From: Ornithinimicrobium faecis
GTDB taxonomy: Bacteria > Actinomycetota > Actinomycetes > Actinomycetales > Dermatophilaceae
DNA length: 64,000 nucleotides
Reading direction: 5' to 3'
NCBI RefSeq assembly: GCF_023923225.1
Contig: NZ_CP099489.1
Coordinates: forward strand, 2,356,001 to 2,420,000
Positions 34,423 to 43,817 of the stretch are shown piece by piece. The notes beneath the pieces are model-generated. The model was not told the origin of the DNA. It was given only the letters and a program-made list of their open reading frames with translations, and ran no database searches. Every line of letters starts with the position of its first letter. Position 1 is the stretch's first letter. The translations under genes were made by a program, and so were the position numbers.

Positions 34423-36473
34423 CGGACAGGCGTCGTCTCTGTGGGCCGCGGGCGGGTGCGCGGGATCCCGGTGACGATGTCGAGGTCGAGGGTGCTCGAG
34501 GTGGACCCGATCTGGACTGCGCGGGAGCGGGTGCGGCCTGTGGCGTGGTCCACGACCGTGAGGACGTAACGGCCCGGTGGGGGCAGGCCGATCTCGTAGC
34601 CACCGTCGGCATCAGCGTGCTTGGTCGCGACATACTCCCCGGAGTGCCGGATGAGCGAGAGCATGACGTCGCCGAGCGGCTCGCCGTCGTCGGTGATGTG
34701 GCCGGTGAGCAACAGCCGGCGATTCATCCGGATCTGGTCGAGGTCGGCGTCCCCGAGGTCCTCGAGACCAGACATCGGTCCCCAGCCATCGGCACTGACC
34801 ACGACCAGATAACGACCGGACTGCGGCAGCGCCAGGGTGTAACGGCCCATGTTGTCGGTGCGGCCCCAGTCGACATGGCGACCGTCTGGTTGCAGCACTG
34901 TGACGACCGCCTGTCGGATGGGCCGGTCGGACTCATCGGTGATGACGCCGCCGACGACCACCTCGTTCTCGGCCTCCGGCTGTTTGAGCTCATGCCGCTC
35001 GGCGGCGTGGACCTGCCCCGGCACCTCTGCCTCGGCGGCCACCCGCTGGGGTCGGACGATGAAGGCGGCAATCAGGGCCCCGAGCAGTGCGGCAGCCGCA
35101 CCGATCCAGAAGATCAGTTGGTAGGCCTCGAAGCGGGGCACCGTGGGCATGTCGTCCATGGCCATCGCGGCGAACAGGGCCGCGACCAGTGCGCTGGCGC
35201 TCGAGGTGCCGAGCGCACGCAGCAACGTGTTCAGACCGTTGGCCGACGCCGTCTCGGTGATCGGCACCGAGCGCATGATCAGGGTCGGCATCGCGGCAAA
35301 GGCCAGGGCGGTGCCCAGCGAGCTGATGCCGGCGGCGATCATCACCTCCAGCACCGAGCTGTGCAGGAAGGCGCGCAGCACGAAGCCCACCGCGATGGTG
35401 ATCGCGCCCGCCATGAGCATGGCTCGCGGGCCGTAGATGCGGATCAACCAGGCCGCCACGGGCGACATCGCCACCATCAGGATGCCCTGGGGCAGCAGGA
35501 CCAGACCCGTCTCGATGACCGACAGGCCGAAGCCGTAGCCGGTCTCCGGGGGCATCTGCACCTGCTGGGCGCTGGTGAGGAAGTTGGCGAACATCGCCAG
35601 CCCGATCAGGATCGAGGCGGCGTTGGTCAGCAGCACCGTGCGCCGCATCGAGGTGCGGATGTCCACCAGGGGCTGGCCCTGGCGCAGCTCCCACGGCACC
35701 CAGGCCGCCAGGATCAGGGCGGCGAGAATGACCAGGGAGATGGTGAGCCGGTCGAACCATCCCCAGGAGCCAGCCTTGGACACGGCGAGCAGGAAACTGG
35801 TCAGCGCGGCCGACAACAGGAGGGCACCGACGTAGTCGAAGCGACCCCGGGTCCGCACGGTCGACTCGGGGACGACCACCAGCACGAGGACAAACATCAG
35901 CACCGCAAACCCACCAGAGACCAGGAAGAGCATCTGCCAGTCGAAGTTCTGATAGATCACCCCGGCCACCGGCATCCCGACGGCGCCACCGATGCCCAGC
36001 GTCGCGCTCATCAGGGCGACGCCGGAGCCGACCTTCTCGCTCGGCAGGTGGTCTCGCATGATGCTGATGCCCACCGGCACCAGTGCCGTGCCGATGCCGG
36101 TCAGACCGCGCGCGATGATCACCGGCACGAGGGTCTCGCTCACGGCCCCCAGCGCGGACCCGACGATGACCGATCCGAGACAGACCAGCAGCATCAGGCG
36201 CTTGCCAAACATGTCAGCCAGGCGCGAAACGATGGGCGTGCCGACCGCCCCGGTGAGCAGCGTGATGGTGATCAGCCAGGACGCGTTGTCCGTGGTGGTG
36301 TCGAGGATCTCCGGGAAGTCCGGCAGCAGGGGGAGCACGAGCGTCTGCTGCAACGACACCAGGGTGCCGCACAGGCCGAGCACCGTGATGATCAGACCCG
36401 TCGCGACCCCCTTGGCGACCTCGGGCGTGGCGTCGGGGCGGGTGGTGGGAGTGGTGGGGGTGGATCTGGGCAC
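34419..36473 (-). CDS. 14-TM DHA2 efflux transporter fused to carboxypeptidase-regulatory-like domains
   Basis: 684 residues. Residues ~20-485 form an MFS drug:H+ antiporter of the DHA2/EmrB-QacA type with 14 helices: DNASWLITITLLTGAVGTPIVSRLADMFGKRLMLLV carries the loop 2-3 motif, and ARGLTGIGTALVPVGISIMRDHLP is helix 4-5. After a charged linker, two carboxypeptidase-regulatory-like beta-sandwiches follow (~505-580, VGGVITDESDRPIRQAVVTVLQPDG; ~590-665, GHITDDGEPLGDVMLSLIRHSGEY). The role of these domains is unknown. I choose GTG 36473 (AGGAG five bases upstream) over GTG 36527, which lies inside the TetR operator. The stop overlaps the tetR start by four bases. Confidence 0.86.
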   Translation of the reverse strand: MPRSTPTTPTTRPDATPEVAKGVATGLIITVLGLCGTLVSLQQTLVLPLLPDFPEILDTTTDNASWLITITLLTGAVGTPIVSRLADMFGKRLMLLVCLGSVIVGSALGAVSETLVPVIIARGLTGIGTALVPVGISIMRDHLPSEKVGSGVALMSATLGIGGAVGMPVAGVIYQNFDWQMLFLVSGGFAVLMFVLVLVVVPESTVRTRGRFDYVGALLLSAALTSFLLAVSKAGSWGWFDRLTISLVILAALILAAWVPWELRQGQPLVDIRTSMRRTVLLTNAASILIGLAMFANFLTSAQQVQMPPETGYGFGLSVIETGLVLLPQGILMVAMSPVAAWLIRIYGPRAMLMAGAITIAVGFVLRAFLHSSVLEVMIAAGISSLGTALAFAAMPTLIMRSVPITETASANGLNTLLRALGTSSASALVAALFAAMAMDDMPTVPRFEAYQLIFWIGAAAALLGALIAAFIVRPQRVAAEAEVPGQVHAAERHELKQPEAENEVVVGGVITDESDRPIRQAVVTVLQPDGRHVDWGRTDNMGRYTLALPQSGRYLVVVSADGWGPMSGLEDLGDADLDQIRMNRRLLLTGHITDDGEPLGDVMLSLIRHSGEYVATKHADADGGYEIGLPPPGRYVLTVVDHATGRTRSRAVQIGSTSSTLDLDIVTGIPRTRPRPTETTPVR

Positions 36474-36516
36474 GCTGCTCCTGCAAAAGGGCTGACCTGG
36501 ACGGCGGAGGGAGTCG

Positions 36517-36538
36517 GCGGTGAACACTTGTTCACCGC
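36517..36538. promoter_or_regulatory. TetR-type operator of the fused efflux pump
   Basis: The core CGGTGAACA-CT-TGTTCACCG has perfect 9-bp arms, and one more base pair extends it to 22 bp. A TAGACT -10-type hexamer (36549-36544) lies five bases upstream, placing the operator over the predicted transcription start; binding would block initiation. Confidence 0.75.
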
Positions 36539-36598
36539 AGCGGAGTCTAGCGTGCCGCGGTGACGGTCGGACCGGGTGCGCTGTGACACCCTGAGCCG

Positions 36599-36973
36599 GT
36601 GCCCTATGTCCTGGACCTGCTCGTGGTCACCGTCTTCGTCCTGATCGGCCGCGTCACCCACGAGGAGGGACTCGCCTCGCTGGGCTCACTGCACGCGCTG
36701 TGGCCCTTCCTCCTTGCGCTCGTGGCCGGCTGGGTGGCGACGCGATCCCTGCACCTTCGCCTCACCGGACCGCGGGCCGGCGCCCTGCTGTGGTTGATCA
36801 CTCTCTTCCTCGGCATGGGCCTGCGTGCCCTCTCCGGGCAGGGCACCGCCCTGCCCTTCCTGATCGTGGCGACCCTCGTCCTGGGTGCCGGGCTCCTGGG
36901 GTGGCGCCTGATCGGCATACTGCTGGGCCGTGACACCTCCAATCCTGCGGCGGCACACCGGACCAGGCCATAG
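36599..36973 (+). CDS. DUF3054 family membrane protein
   Basis: 124 residues with four membrane helices (VLDLLVVTVFVLIGR, LWPFLLALVAGWVA, GALLWLITLFLGMGLRAL, LPFLIVATLVLGAGLLGWRLI). The motif GRxxHEEG followed by LxxxWPFL(x)GxxxGW is that of the DUF3054 family, small membrane proteins without known function. Start GTG 36599, no clear SD; it is divergent from the efflux gene, whose operator is 61 bases away. The following kinase gene begins 11 bases after its stop. Confidence 0.8.
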   Translation: MPYVLDLLVVTVFVLIGRVTHEEGLASLGSLHALWPFLLALVAGWVATRSLHLRLTGPRAGALLWLITLFLGMGLRALSGQGTALPFLIVATLVLGAGLLGWRLIGILLGRDTSNPAAAHRTRP

Positions 36974-36976
36974 GCT
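36971..36976 (+). promoter_or_regulatory. Predicted -10 element of the LytS-like kinase gene
   Basis: TAGGCT ending eight bases before ATG 36985; it overlaps the DUF3054 stop (TAG at 36971-36973). Confidence 0.45.
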
Positions 36977-36984
36977 GACCAGCC

Positions 36985-38166
36985 ATGGACACGGCACTGG
37001 CCGTCGGGATCGGGCTGCTCATCATCGCGGCCGGGGCCGCGCTGCTCACCTGGTTCGTCCGCTCGCGCCTCGTGCTGGGCACGACCGAGGACCAGGCAAC
37101 CTATCGGGTGCTGCACATGAGCAGCCTGGCCACCCCCGCCCTGCGCGCCGGGCTTGAGGCGGGCGCCGAGCGCGCCGCACGCCATCTGCGTGACCTGCTC
37201 AGCGTCCCGGCCCTGGCCCTCAGCGACGGCACCTCCCTGCTGGCCTGGGACGGGACCGGCTCGGACGCCCATGCCCAGCACGCCGTGAATCACGCTCAGG
37301 GGACGATCCGGGACGGGTCGACCAGTGTCCTCGGCACCTCGACGGTGACCTGCGCCGACCCGGAGTGCCCCGTGCGCCATGCCGTCACGGCCGCCCTGAC
37401 CACCGAGGACCACGTGGTCGGGGTGCTGACGGCCTACACCGGCAGCCGGCCGTCGGCGCGGCTGGTCCGCGCTGTCGAGGAGGTGGCGCGCTTCGTGTCG
37501 GGGCAGCTGGAGCTCGCCGAGCTCGACCGCTCCCGCGCCAAGCTGGCCGAGGCCGAGATCCGGGCGCTGCGCGCGCAGATCTCACCGCACTTCATCTACA
37601 ACAGCCTGGGCGCCATCGCGTCCTACGTGCGCACCGACCCTGAGCACGCCCGGGAGTTGTTGCTGGAGTTTGCCGACTTCACGCGCTATTCCTTCCGCCG
37701 GCACGGTGAGTTCACGACGCTGGCCGAGGAGCTGCGCTCCATCGAGCGCTATCTGACGCTGGAGCAGGCCCGGTTCGGTGGCCGCCTGGAGGTGACCTTG
37801 CGGGTCTCCCCCGAGGTGCTGCCGGTCGCCGTGCCGTTCCTGTGCCTGCAACCGCTGGTGGAAAACGCCGTCCGCCACGGGCTGGAGGGGCGCCAGGGCA
37901 CCGGGCGGATCACGATCGTCGCCGAGGACGCCGGCAACGAGGCAAGCATCAGCATCGAGGACGACGGGGTCGGCATGGAGCCGGAGCGGGTCCTTCAGAA
38001 CCTGGTCGGCGAGGGCGGTGACCACGTCGGGCTCGGCAACGTCGACGAGCGCCTGCGCAGCGTCTTCGGTGACGAGCACGGTCTCGTCGTGGAGACCGCC
38101 CCCGGTGCCGGGACCCGGGTCAGCCTGCGCGTGCCGAAGTATGCCCCCGGCGTCCACGCCACCTGA
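36985..38166 (+). CDS. LytS/YehU-type sensor histidine kinase
   Basis: 393 residues. One N-terminal membrane helix (~4-24), a sensor region (~60-190, likely GAF-like), then the His_kinase domain with LRAQISPHFIYNSLGAIASY (His202 is the expected phospho-acceptor) and the HATPase_c domain: N box VENAVRHGLEG (~292), G1 DDGVGM (~326), G2 GDHVGLGNVDERLRSVFG. Its likely cognate is the LytTR regulator encoded 59 bases downstream. In enterobacteria the related BtsSR system senses pyruvate and controls a transporter; here the two following symporter modules are candidate targets. Confidence 0.92.
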   Translation: MDTALAVGIGLLIIAAGAALLTWFVRSRLVLGTTEDQATYRVLHMSSLATPALRAGLEAGAERAARHLRDLLSVPALALSDGTSLLAWDGTGSDAHAQHAVNHAQGTIRDGSTSVLGTSTVTCADPECPVRHAVTAALTTEDHVVGVLTAYTGSRPSARLVRAVEEVARFVSGQLELAELDRSRAKLAEAEIRALRAQISPHFIYNSLGAIASYVRTDPEHARELLLEFADFTRYSFRRHGEFTTLAEELRSIERYLTLEQARFGGRLEVTLRVSPEVLPVAVPFLCLQPLVENAVRHGLEGRQGTGRITIVAEDAGNEASISIEDDGVGMEPERVLQNLVGEGGDHVGLGNVDERLRSVFGDEHGLVVETAPGAGTRVSLRVPKYAPGVHAT

Positions 38167-38212
38167 GGCCGGTTGCTGATCCGGCGATCCGACGAGATCT
38201 TGACGGGCCGAC

Positions 38213-38218
38213 TACTCT
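38213..38218 (+). promoter_or_regulatory. Predicted -10 element of the LytTR regulator gene
   Basis: TACTCT ending seven bases before ATG 38226, which has no SD. Confidence 0.4.
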
Positions 38219-38225
38219 GCCGGGT

Positions 38226-38951
38226 ATGCCGAGCGTCCTCGCTGTCGATGACGAACCGCCAGCCCTGCGCGAGATCGCGCACCTGCTGTCGGCCGACGAC
38301 CGTGTCGACCGGGTGCTCACGGCCACCGAGGGGGCCAGCGCCCTGCGGCTGTTGGAGCAGGAGGACATTGACATCGTCTTCCTCGACATCCGCATGCCGG
38401 GCCTGTCCGGGCTGGACCTGGCCCGCGTCCTGGCGCGGTTCCGACAGCCGCCAGCGGTGGTCTTCGTGACCGCCTACGAGACCCACGCCGTGGACGCCTT
38501 CGACGTGCAGGCCGTCGACTACGTGATGAAGCCCTATCGGCCAGCCCGTCTCACCGCTGCTCTGGGCCGCGCCCTGGAGCACATCGAGGGGGCCACCGCG
38601 ACGGCTCCCGACGAGCCGGACGAGTCGATCCCGGTCGAGCTCGGCGGGGTCACCCGTTTTGTGCGCCGCAGCGAGATCCGCTTTGTCACGGCCCAGGGCG
38701 ACTACGCCCGCCTGCACACGGCGGACGGCAGCCACCTGCTGCGCATGCCGCTGGCGACCCTTGAGGAGCGGTGGGCCGAGGCCGGGTTCGTCCGGATCCA
38801 CCGCAGCCACCTGGTGTCGCTGCAGCACGTCGAGGAGATCCGGGTGGACGGCGGCCGTTACACCGTGATCGTCGGTGGGCAGGGTCTGGCCGTCAGCCGT
38901 CGGCACACTCGCGAGCTGCGCGATCTGCTGGTCAAGCGGGCGAGCCGATGA
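38226..38951 (+). CDS. LytTR-family response regulator
   Basis: 241 residues. The receiver domain (~1-120) has DDEPPALRE (acidic pocket), D54 in VFLDIRMPG as phospho-acceptor, VFVTAYETHAVDAF and the conserved Lys in YVMKPYR. The C-terminal LytTR DNA-binding domain (~140-238) has VRRSEIRFVTAQGDYARLHTADG and FVRIHRSHLVSLQHVEEIR. LytTR proteins bind pairs of direct repeats. Encoded right after the kinase gene; its stop TGA overlaps the ATG of an 11-codon mini-ORF. Confidence 0.94.
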   Translation: MPSVLAVDDEPPALREIAHLLSADDRVDRVLTATEGASALRLLEQEDIDIVFLDIRMPGLSGLDLARVLARFRQPPAVVFVTAYETHAVDAFDVQAVDYVMKPYRPARLTAALGRALEHIEGATATAPDEPDESIPVELGGVTRFVRRSEIRFVTAQGDYARLHTADGSHLLRMPLATLEERWAEAGFVRIHRSHLVSLQHVEEIRVDGGRYTVIVGGQGLAVSRRHTRELRDLLVKRASR

Positions 38952-38983
38952 GAACAACCGCCCAGGAGAGGGCCAGCCGATGA
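38948..38983 (+). CDS. 11-codon mini-ORF linking regulator and symporter genes
   Basis: Encodes MRTTAQERASR. Its ATG overlaps the regulator stop (ATGA) and its stop overlaps the next gene's ATG (ATGA), so it bridges the 28-base gap with four-base overlaps at both ends. The flanks GAGCCGATGAG and CAGCCGATGAG look like a duplicated junction. It may only pass ribosomes along; a functional peptide is not implied. Confidence 0.35.
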   Translation: MRTTAQERASR

Positions 38984-39342
38984 GTGAGCGGGTCGAGGTC
39001 ACCCACCCGAGCCGGCGGCGCCCACGGGTGCGCCCGACCTCGCTCACCCACGAGATCGATGAGCAGACCGAGCTCGGCGGGGTCTATATCTCCTCGCTGA
39101 TCCGCTCCCAGTTGCGCCTGGGCCTGGCGGTCCTGACCGTCGCGCTCGGGGTCCTGGCCGCCCTCCCCCTGGTCTTTCGGATCTTCCCCGACGTCGCGGC
39201 CATCAGCGTCTTCGGGATCACCCTGCCCTGGCTCATCCTCGGGTTCGTGGTCTATCCGGCGCTGCTCGGTGCCGCCTGGTTCTATGCCAGCAACGCCGAG
39301 CGCATCGAGCGTGACTTTGTGGACATCCTCGACCAGCGATGA
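38980..39342 (+). CDS. Small two-helix subunit associated with the first symporter
   Basis: 120 residues: a basic N-terminal region (~1-45) and two membrane helices (about 50-70 and 80-105, LRLGLAVLTVALGVLAALPLVF and LPWLILGFVVYPALLGAAWFYASNAE). The position, length and AERIERDFVDI tail fit the DUF485-type accessory proteins found before acetate symporters; sequence conservation is limited so the family call is tentative. ATG 38980 is preceded by GAGAGG. Its stop overlaps the symporter start (ATGA). Confidence 0.75.
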   Translation: MSERVEVTHPSRRRPRVRPTSLTHEIDEQTELGGVYISSLIRSQLRLGLAVLTVALGVLAALPLVFRIFPDVAAISVFGITLPWLILGFVVYPALLGAAWFYASNAERIERDFVDILDQR

Positions 39343-41099
39343 GTCCGACCATCGGGCTGATCGCCATCCTGGTCACGTCGGTGGCCACGATCCTGGTCGG
39401 CATCGTGGGCATCCGTGCGGCCCGCACCACCAGCGACTTCTATGTCGCGTCCCGCACCGTGACGCCGTGGTGGAACGCCTCGGCCATCGGCGGCGAATAT
39501 CTCTCGGCGGCCTCCTTCCTCGGGGTGGCCGGCCTGGTCCTGGCCTACGGCGCCGACATGCTGTGGTTCCCGGTCGGCTACACAGCGGGATACCTGGTGC
39601 TGCTCGTCCTGGTGGCCGCTCCCCTGCGCCGGTCCGGGGCCTACACGCTGCCGGACTTTGCCGAGGCCCGTCTGGAGTCCCTCACCGCCCGCCGTACGGC
39701 CAGCGTCCTGGTCGTCACGATCGGGTGGCTCTATCTGCTCCCCCAGTTCCAGGCCGCCGGGCTCACGGTCCGCACCGTGACGGGGGCACCCCAGTGGGTC
39801 GGCCCGGTCCTGGTCGCGGCGGTCGTCCTGGTGGGCGTGCTCTCCGGCGGTATGCGGAGCATCACCTTCGTGCAGGCGTTCCAGTACTGGTTGAAGTTGA
39901 CTGCGCTGGCGGTCCCGGCGATCTTCATCGTCCTGGTCTGGCAGTCCCAGGGCACCCCGACGATCAACCAGGAGGGGCCGCCGATCTTTGTCGCCGACAC
40001 CGCCGTGGAGATCGCCACCGGAGTGTCGGTCGAGGTCCAGGAGCCCCTTGAGGTCCGTGCGGACGGGCGGGTGAACGGGACCCAGGTCGACGGCACCCTG
40101 ACGCTCGAGCCGGGCAGCCACGAGTTGTCCAGGGGCACCGAGATCACCTTCCCAGCAGGGGCCCGGATCCCGCACGCCGACTCGCTCACCCCCCTGGCCG
40201 GTGAGGACTGGCTGCTCCCGCTGCGCTCGGCCAGTGAGCACCCGCTGTACTCGACCTACTCGCTGATCCTTGCGCTCTTCTTCGGCACGATGGGCCTGCC
40301 GCACGTGCTGGTGCGCTTCTATACCAACCCCGACGGTCGGGCCGCGCGCCGCACGACGGTCGCCGTCCTCGGGTTGCTGGGCATCTTCTATCTCCTGCCG
40401 ACGATCTACGGGGCCCTGGGACGGATCTACACCCCGGAGCTCCTGCTGACGGGACGCACCGACGCGGTGGTCCTGCTGCTGCCGGGCCAACTCATCGACG
40501 GTGCCCCTGGCGACGCGCTGTCTGCCCTGGTCACCGCGGGTGCCTTCGCGGCCTTCCTGTCCACCTCGTCGGGCCTGACCATCTCGGTGGCGGGGGTGCT
40601 CTCCCAGGACCTCATCGGCAGGCGGGTGCGCAACCCGGTGCGGGCCTTCCGGCTCAGCGCTGCCCTGGCCCTGACCGTCCCCATCACCCTGGCGCTGTTC
40701 AGTCCGTCGCTGGGGATCGCCGATGTGGTCGGGCTGGCCTTCGCTGTGGCGGCCTCGAGCTTCTGCCCGCTGCTGCTGCTCGGCATCTGGTGGCCCCGGC
40801 TCACCGACGCCGGCGCCATCGCTGGTCTCGTCACCGGTGGCGGGTTGTCCACGCTCGCGGTCCTCGGCACGATCCTGTGGTCACCCCAGGAGGGCTGGTG
40901 GGGACCGCTCCTGGCCCAGCCCGCGGCCTGGACGATGCCGCTGGCCTTCCTGATGATGGTGGGCGTCTCCCTGGCCACCCCGCGCCGCATCGCCAGCGGG
41001 GTCACCCGCACGATGATCCGTCTGCACACACCGGAGAGCGTCGATCTCAACCGTGGTGACTGGGACCCCGAGGACCGGTGGAAGGCCCGCAAACCCTGA
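39339..41099 (+). CDS. Sodium/solute symporter, ActP-like (first module)
   Basis: 586 residues, solute:sodium symporter family with about 13 helices; SDFYVASRTVTPWWNASAIGGEYLSAASFLG is the conserved helix 1-2 Na+-site region, and GTMGLPHVLVRFYTNPDGRAARRT the family signature loop. ActP/MctC-type members move acetate and other short monocarboxylates. A hydrophilic, strand-rich insert between helices (about residues 208-285) is unusual; it would lie outside the membrane and might be a sensing or lid domain. Translation is coupled with the small upstream subunit. Confidence 0.9.
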   Translation: MSPTIGLIAILVTSVATILVGIVGIRAARTTSDFYVASRTVTPWWNASAIGGEYLSAASFLGVAGLVLAYGADMLWFPVGYTAGYLVLLVLVAAPLRRSGAYTLPDFAEARLESLTARRTASVLVVTIGWLYLLPQFQAAGLTVRTVTGAPQWVGPVLVAAVVLVGVLSGGMRSITFVQAFQYWLKLTALAVPAIFIVLVWQSQGTPTINQEGPPIFVADTAVEIATGVSVEVQEPLEVRADGRVNGTQVDGTLTLEPGSHELSRGTEITFPAGARIPHADSLTPLAGEDWLLPLRSASEHPLYSTYSLILALFFGTMGLPHVLVRFYTNPDGRAARRTTVAVLGLLGIFYLLPTIYGALGRIYTPELLLTGRTDAVVLLLPGQLIDGAPGDALSALVTAGAFAAFLSTSSGLTISVAGVLSQDLIGRRVRNPVRAFRLSAALALTVPITLALFSPSLGIADVVGLAFAVAASSFCPLLLLGIWWPRLTDAGAIAGLVTGGGLSTLAVLGTILWSPQEGWWGPLLAQPAAWTMPLAFLMMVGVSLATPRRIASGVTRTMIRLHTPESVDLNRGDWDPEDRWKARKP

Positions 41100-41265
41100 C
41101 CGTTCATCCCGCGTGGCGGACCGTTCGTCGCACCCGGCGTTGCCGGACAGCGACCCCTGCCGCCGCTGGTCGAGCCACGGCGACCAGATCCTGCCGACGG
41201 CACCTGCACCTCCCTAGCGTGTCTCACGTCACAACGCCGTGAACCGACTGTGGAGGAGAACTGTC
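41100..41265 (+). promoter_or_regulatory. Control region before the second symporter module
   Basis: 203 bases separate the first symporter stop from the DUF4212 start. A TAGCGT -10-type element at 41215-41220 would give a leader of about 40 bases to the 15-codon leader ORF at 41266. Nothing else is evident. Confidence 0.35.
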
Positions 41266-41302
41266 ATGCCCCACCCCACCGCCCCATGCAGGAGGTGTCG
41301 TC

Positions 41303-41313
<11 letters not shown>
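41266..41313 (+). CDS. 15-codon leader ORF overlapping the DUF4212 start
   Basis: Encodes MPHPTAPCRRCRHGC with three cysteines. It has its own strong SD (GGAGGAG, 41252-41258, seven bases before ATG), and its codons 9-10 (AGGAGG) are the SD of the DUF4212 gene, whose ATG 41303 lies inside it in another frame; the stop TGA is at 41311-41313. A ribosome pausing on its rare Cys/Arg stretch would cover the next start, so it may act as an attenuator or coupling ORF. Whether the peptide itself matters is unknown. Confidence 0.5.
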
Positions 41314-41577
<264 letters not shown>

Positions 41578-41581
<4 letters not shown>

Positions 41582-43329
41582 GCACCGTGCAGGTCTGGAC
41601 CCTGATCTTCGTCGCGATCACCTTCTCTATCTACATCTACATCGCCTACGCCAGCCGGGTCAGCACCACCTCCGGCTTCTATGTCGCAGGCGGTGGCATC
41701 CCTGCCCCGGCCAACGGCGCCGCCATCGCTGCGGACTGGATGAGCGCCGCGTCGTTCATCTCGATGGCCGGCATCATCGCCTTCTCTGGCAACGGCTACT
41801 CCGGCTCGGTCTATCTGATGGGCTGGACCGGCGGTTATGTGTTGCTGGCCATGCTGTTGGCGCCCTATCTGCGCAAGTTCGGCAAATACACGGTCCCCGA
41901 CTTCGTCGGTGACCGCTATTCCGAGACGGCCCGCCTGATCGCGGTCGTCTGCGCGATCGTGGTCTCCTTCGTCTATGTCGCCGGGCAGATGTCCGGTGTC
42001 GGCGTGGTCTTCCAGCGCTTCCTGGGCGTCGACACCACGGTCGGCGTCATCATCGGCATGGTGATCGTCTTCCTGTATGCCGTGCTCGGCGGCATGAAGG
42101 GCATCACCTGGACGCAGGTCGCGCAGTACTCCGTGCTGATCGTGGCCTATCTGATCCCGGCCTTTGCCATCTCCCAGAAGCTCACCGGCATCCCCGTCCC
42201 GCAGATCGGCTTCGGTCAGATCATGGAGGAGCTCAACGGGCTGCAGGCTGACCTCGGGTTGGCCGAGTACACCGGTGCCTTCACCCAGATGAACATGCTG
42301 AACATGTTCCTGATCACCGCGGCTCTGATGTTCGGCACCGCCGGCCTGCCGCACGTGATCGTGCGTTTCTACACCGCCAAGAGCGTGCGCGCAGCCCGGT
42401 TCTCCGCGCTGTGGGCACTGTTCTTCATCTCGCTGCTCTATCTGACGGCCCCGGCCATCGGGGCGTTCAGCAAGTACAACGTGCTCAACGACATCCCGGG
42501 CACGGCGATCGGCTCGGAGCCCGAGTGGTTCAAGTCGTGGCAGGACGTCGGCCTGATCACGGTCAACGACCTCAACGGCAACGGCCTGATCGACGTCCAG
42601 GGTGGCTTGGGCGATGCCTTTGAGCTCGCCATCAACAACGACATCGTGGTGTTGGCCACGCCGGAAATCGCCGGCCTGCCGGCCCCGATCATCGGTCTGG
42701 TCGCCGCTGGCGGTCTGGCGGCGGCGCTGTCCACCGCCTCCGGTCTGCTGCTGGTCATCTCCTCCTCGGTCGCCAACGACGTCTACTACAAGAGGATCAA
42801 CCCGCAGGCCACCGAGGCCCGTCAGCTGATGGTCGGTCGCATCGCCATGGGCGCCGCGATCGTCGTGGCTGGCTACCTCGGCATCAACCCCCCTGGGTTC
42901 GTGGCGCAAGTGGTGGCACTGGCCTTCGGACTCGGCGCGGCAAGCTTCTTCCCGATCCTCGTGCTGGGGATCTTCTGGAAGAAGTGCACCGCCGCCGGAG
43001 CCGCAGCCGGCATGGTGGCCGGTCTGGGCACCACGCTGGCCTATCAGATCTGGACGATCGACATCTATGGCGGCAGCGACGGCCTCTTCGGCATCAACGA
43101 GGTCGCCTTCGGTGCCATCGGCATGGTGATCAACTTCATCGTGACCATCATCGTGTCGCAGTTCACCACCAAGCCGACCGAGGCCATGCAGCAACTGGTC
43201 GAGGACATCCGCTACCCGGGTCGCAGCGAGCTCGTCGCGGCCCACGCGGCGGGTTCGCTCGACGACGAGTTGCTGCACGATGACCACGGCGACCATGGTG
43301 ACCACGGCGGCCGCAAGGACGAGTCGTGA
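41578..43329 (+). CDS. VC_2705-type sodium:solute symporter (second module)
   Basis: 583 residues, about 13 helices. TSGFYVAGGGIPAPANGAAIAADWMSAASFISMAG is the N-terminal Na+-site region, and FGTAGLPHVIVRFYTAKSVRAARFSA the family loop. The C-terminal tail is acidic and His-rich (DDELLHDDHGDHGDHGGRKDES), which could bind metal. Substrate is probably a short organic acid; not determined. It overlaps both the DUF4212 gene (ATGA) and the downstream membrane protein gene (GTGA), forming a coupled triplet. Confidence 0.93.
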
Positions 43330-43757
43330 CCGCCGTGGCTGAGCGCAAGGTCGCCGGACCTGGCCAGCGTCAGCCGGTGCGCGGACGCAAGCTGCCCGGG
43401 CAGAAGCGCCTCCTTGCCGCCAGCGCGATGATGCTGCTCGGGGCCTTCCTGCCCTGGCTCTACACCCCGCTGGGCAACTTCACCGGCATGAATGGCCCGG
43501 GCCTGTGGACCGCGACCGTGGCGATGCTCGCCCTGGCCGGTGCCCTGGTGCCGCTGCGCATGCTGGCGATCGCCCAGGCGGTGATTGCCGCGGGTGTCTC
43601 GATGGTCATCCCGGTGTGGCAGTTCTGGCACATGTTCAGCCAGGTCGGCATGGCCGGCTGGATGCCCGGCCCCGGGCTGCTGCTCACCTTCGTGGGCGGT
43701 CTCCTGTGCGCCATCGCCGCCTGGCAGCTGTGGAATGTGGAGGTCGTGAAGGCCTGA
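43326..43757 (+). CDS. Small four-helix membrane protein of the symporter operon
   Basis: 143 residues, basic N-terminus then four helices (about 28-45, 55-78, 80-98, 110-135). No family recognised. GTG 43326 overlaps the symporter stop by four bases, so it is translated with the transporter and probably functions beside it. The operon ends with a hairpin 22 bases after its stop. Confidence 0.75.
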   Translation: MTAVAERKVAGPGQRQPVRGRKLPGQKRLLAASAMMLLGAFLPWLYTPLGNFTGMNGPGLWTATVAMLALAGALVPLRMLAIAQAVIAAGVSMVIPVWQFWHMFSQVGMAGWMPGPGLLLTFVGGLLCAIAAWQLWNVEVVKA

Positions 43758-43778
43758 CCCACACCCCGTCGAGACCGG

Positions 43779-43811
43779 CGAACCCCCTGCACGTGGTGTG
43801 CAGGGGGTTCG
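43779..43811. terminator. Bidirectional terminator between the symporter operon and mpa
   Basis: Perfect 14-bp stem CGAACCCCCTGCAC / GTGCAGGGGGTTCG with loop GTGGT, between converging genes; it lies 7 bases from the mpa stop and 22 from the plus-strand stop. Confidence 0.9.
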
Positions 43812-43817
43812 TTGGGC

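Noticed and set aside
36474..36527. GTG 36527 as start of the fused efflux pump
   Set aside because: It lies in the TetR operator close to the predicted transcript start and lacks an SD; GTG 36473 has AGGAG at good spacing.
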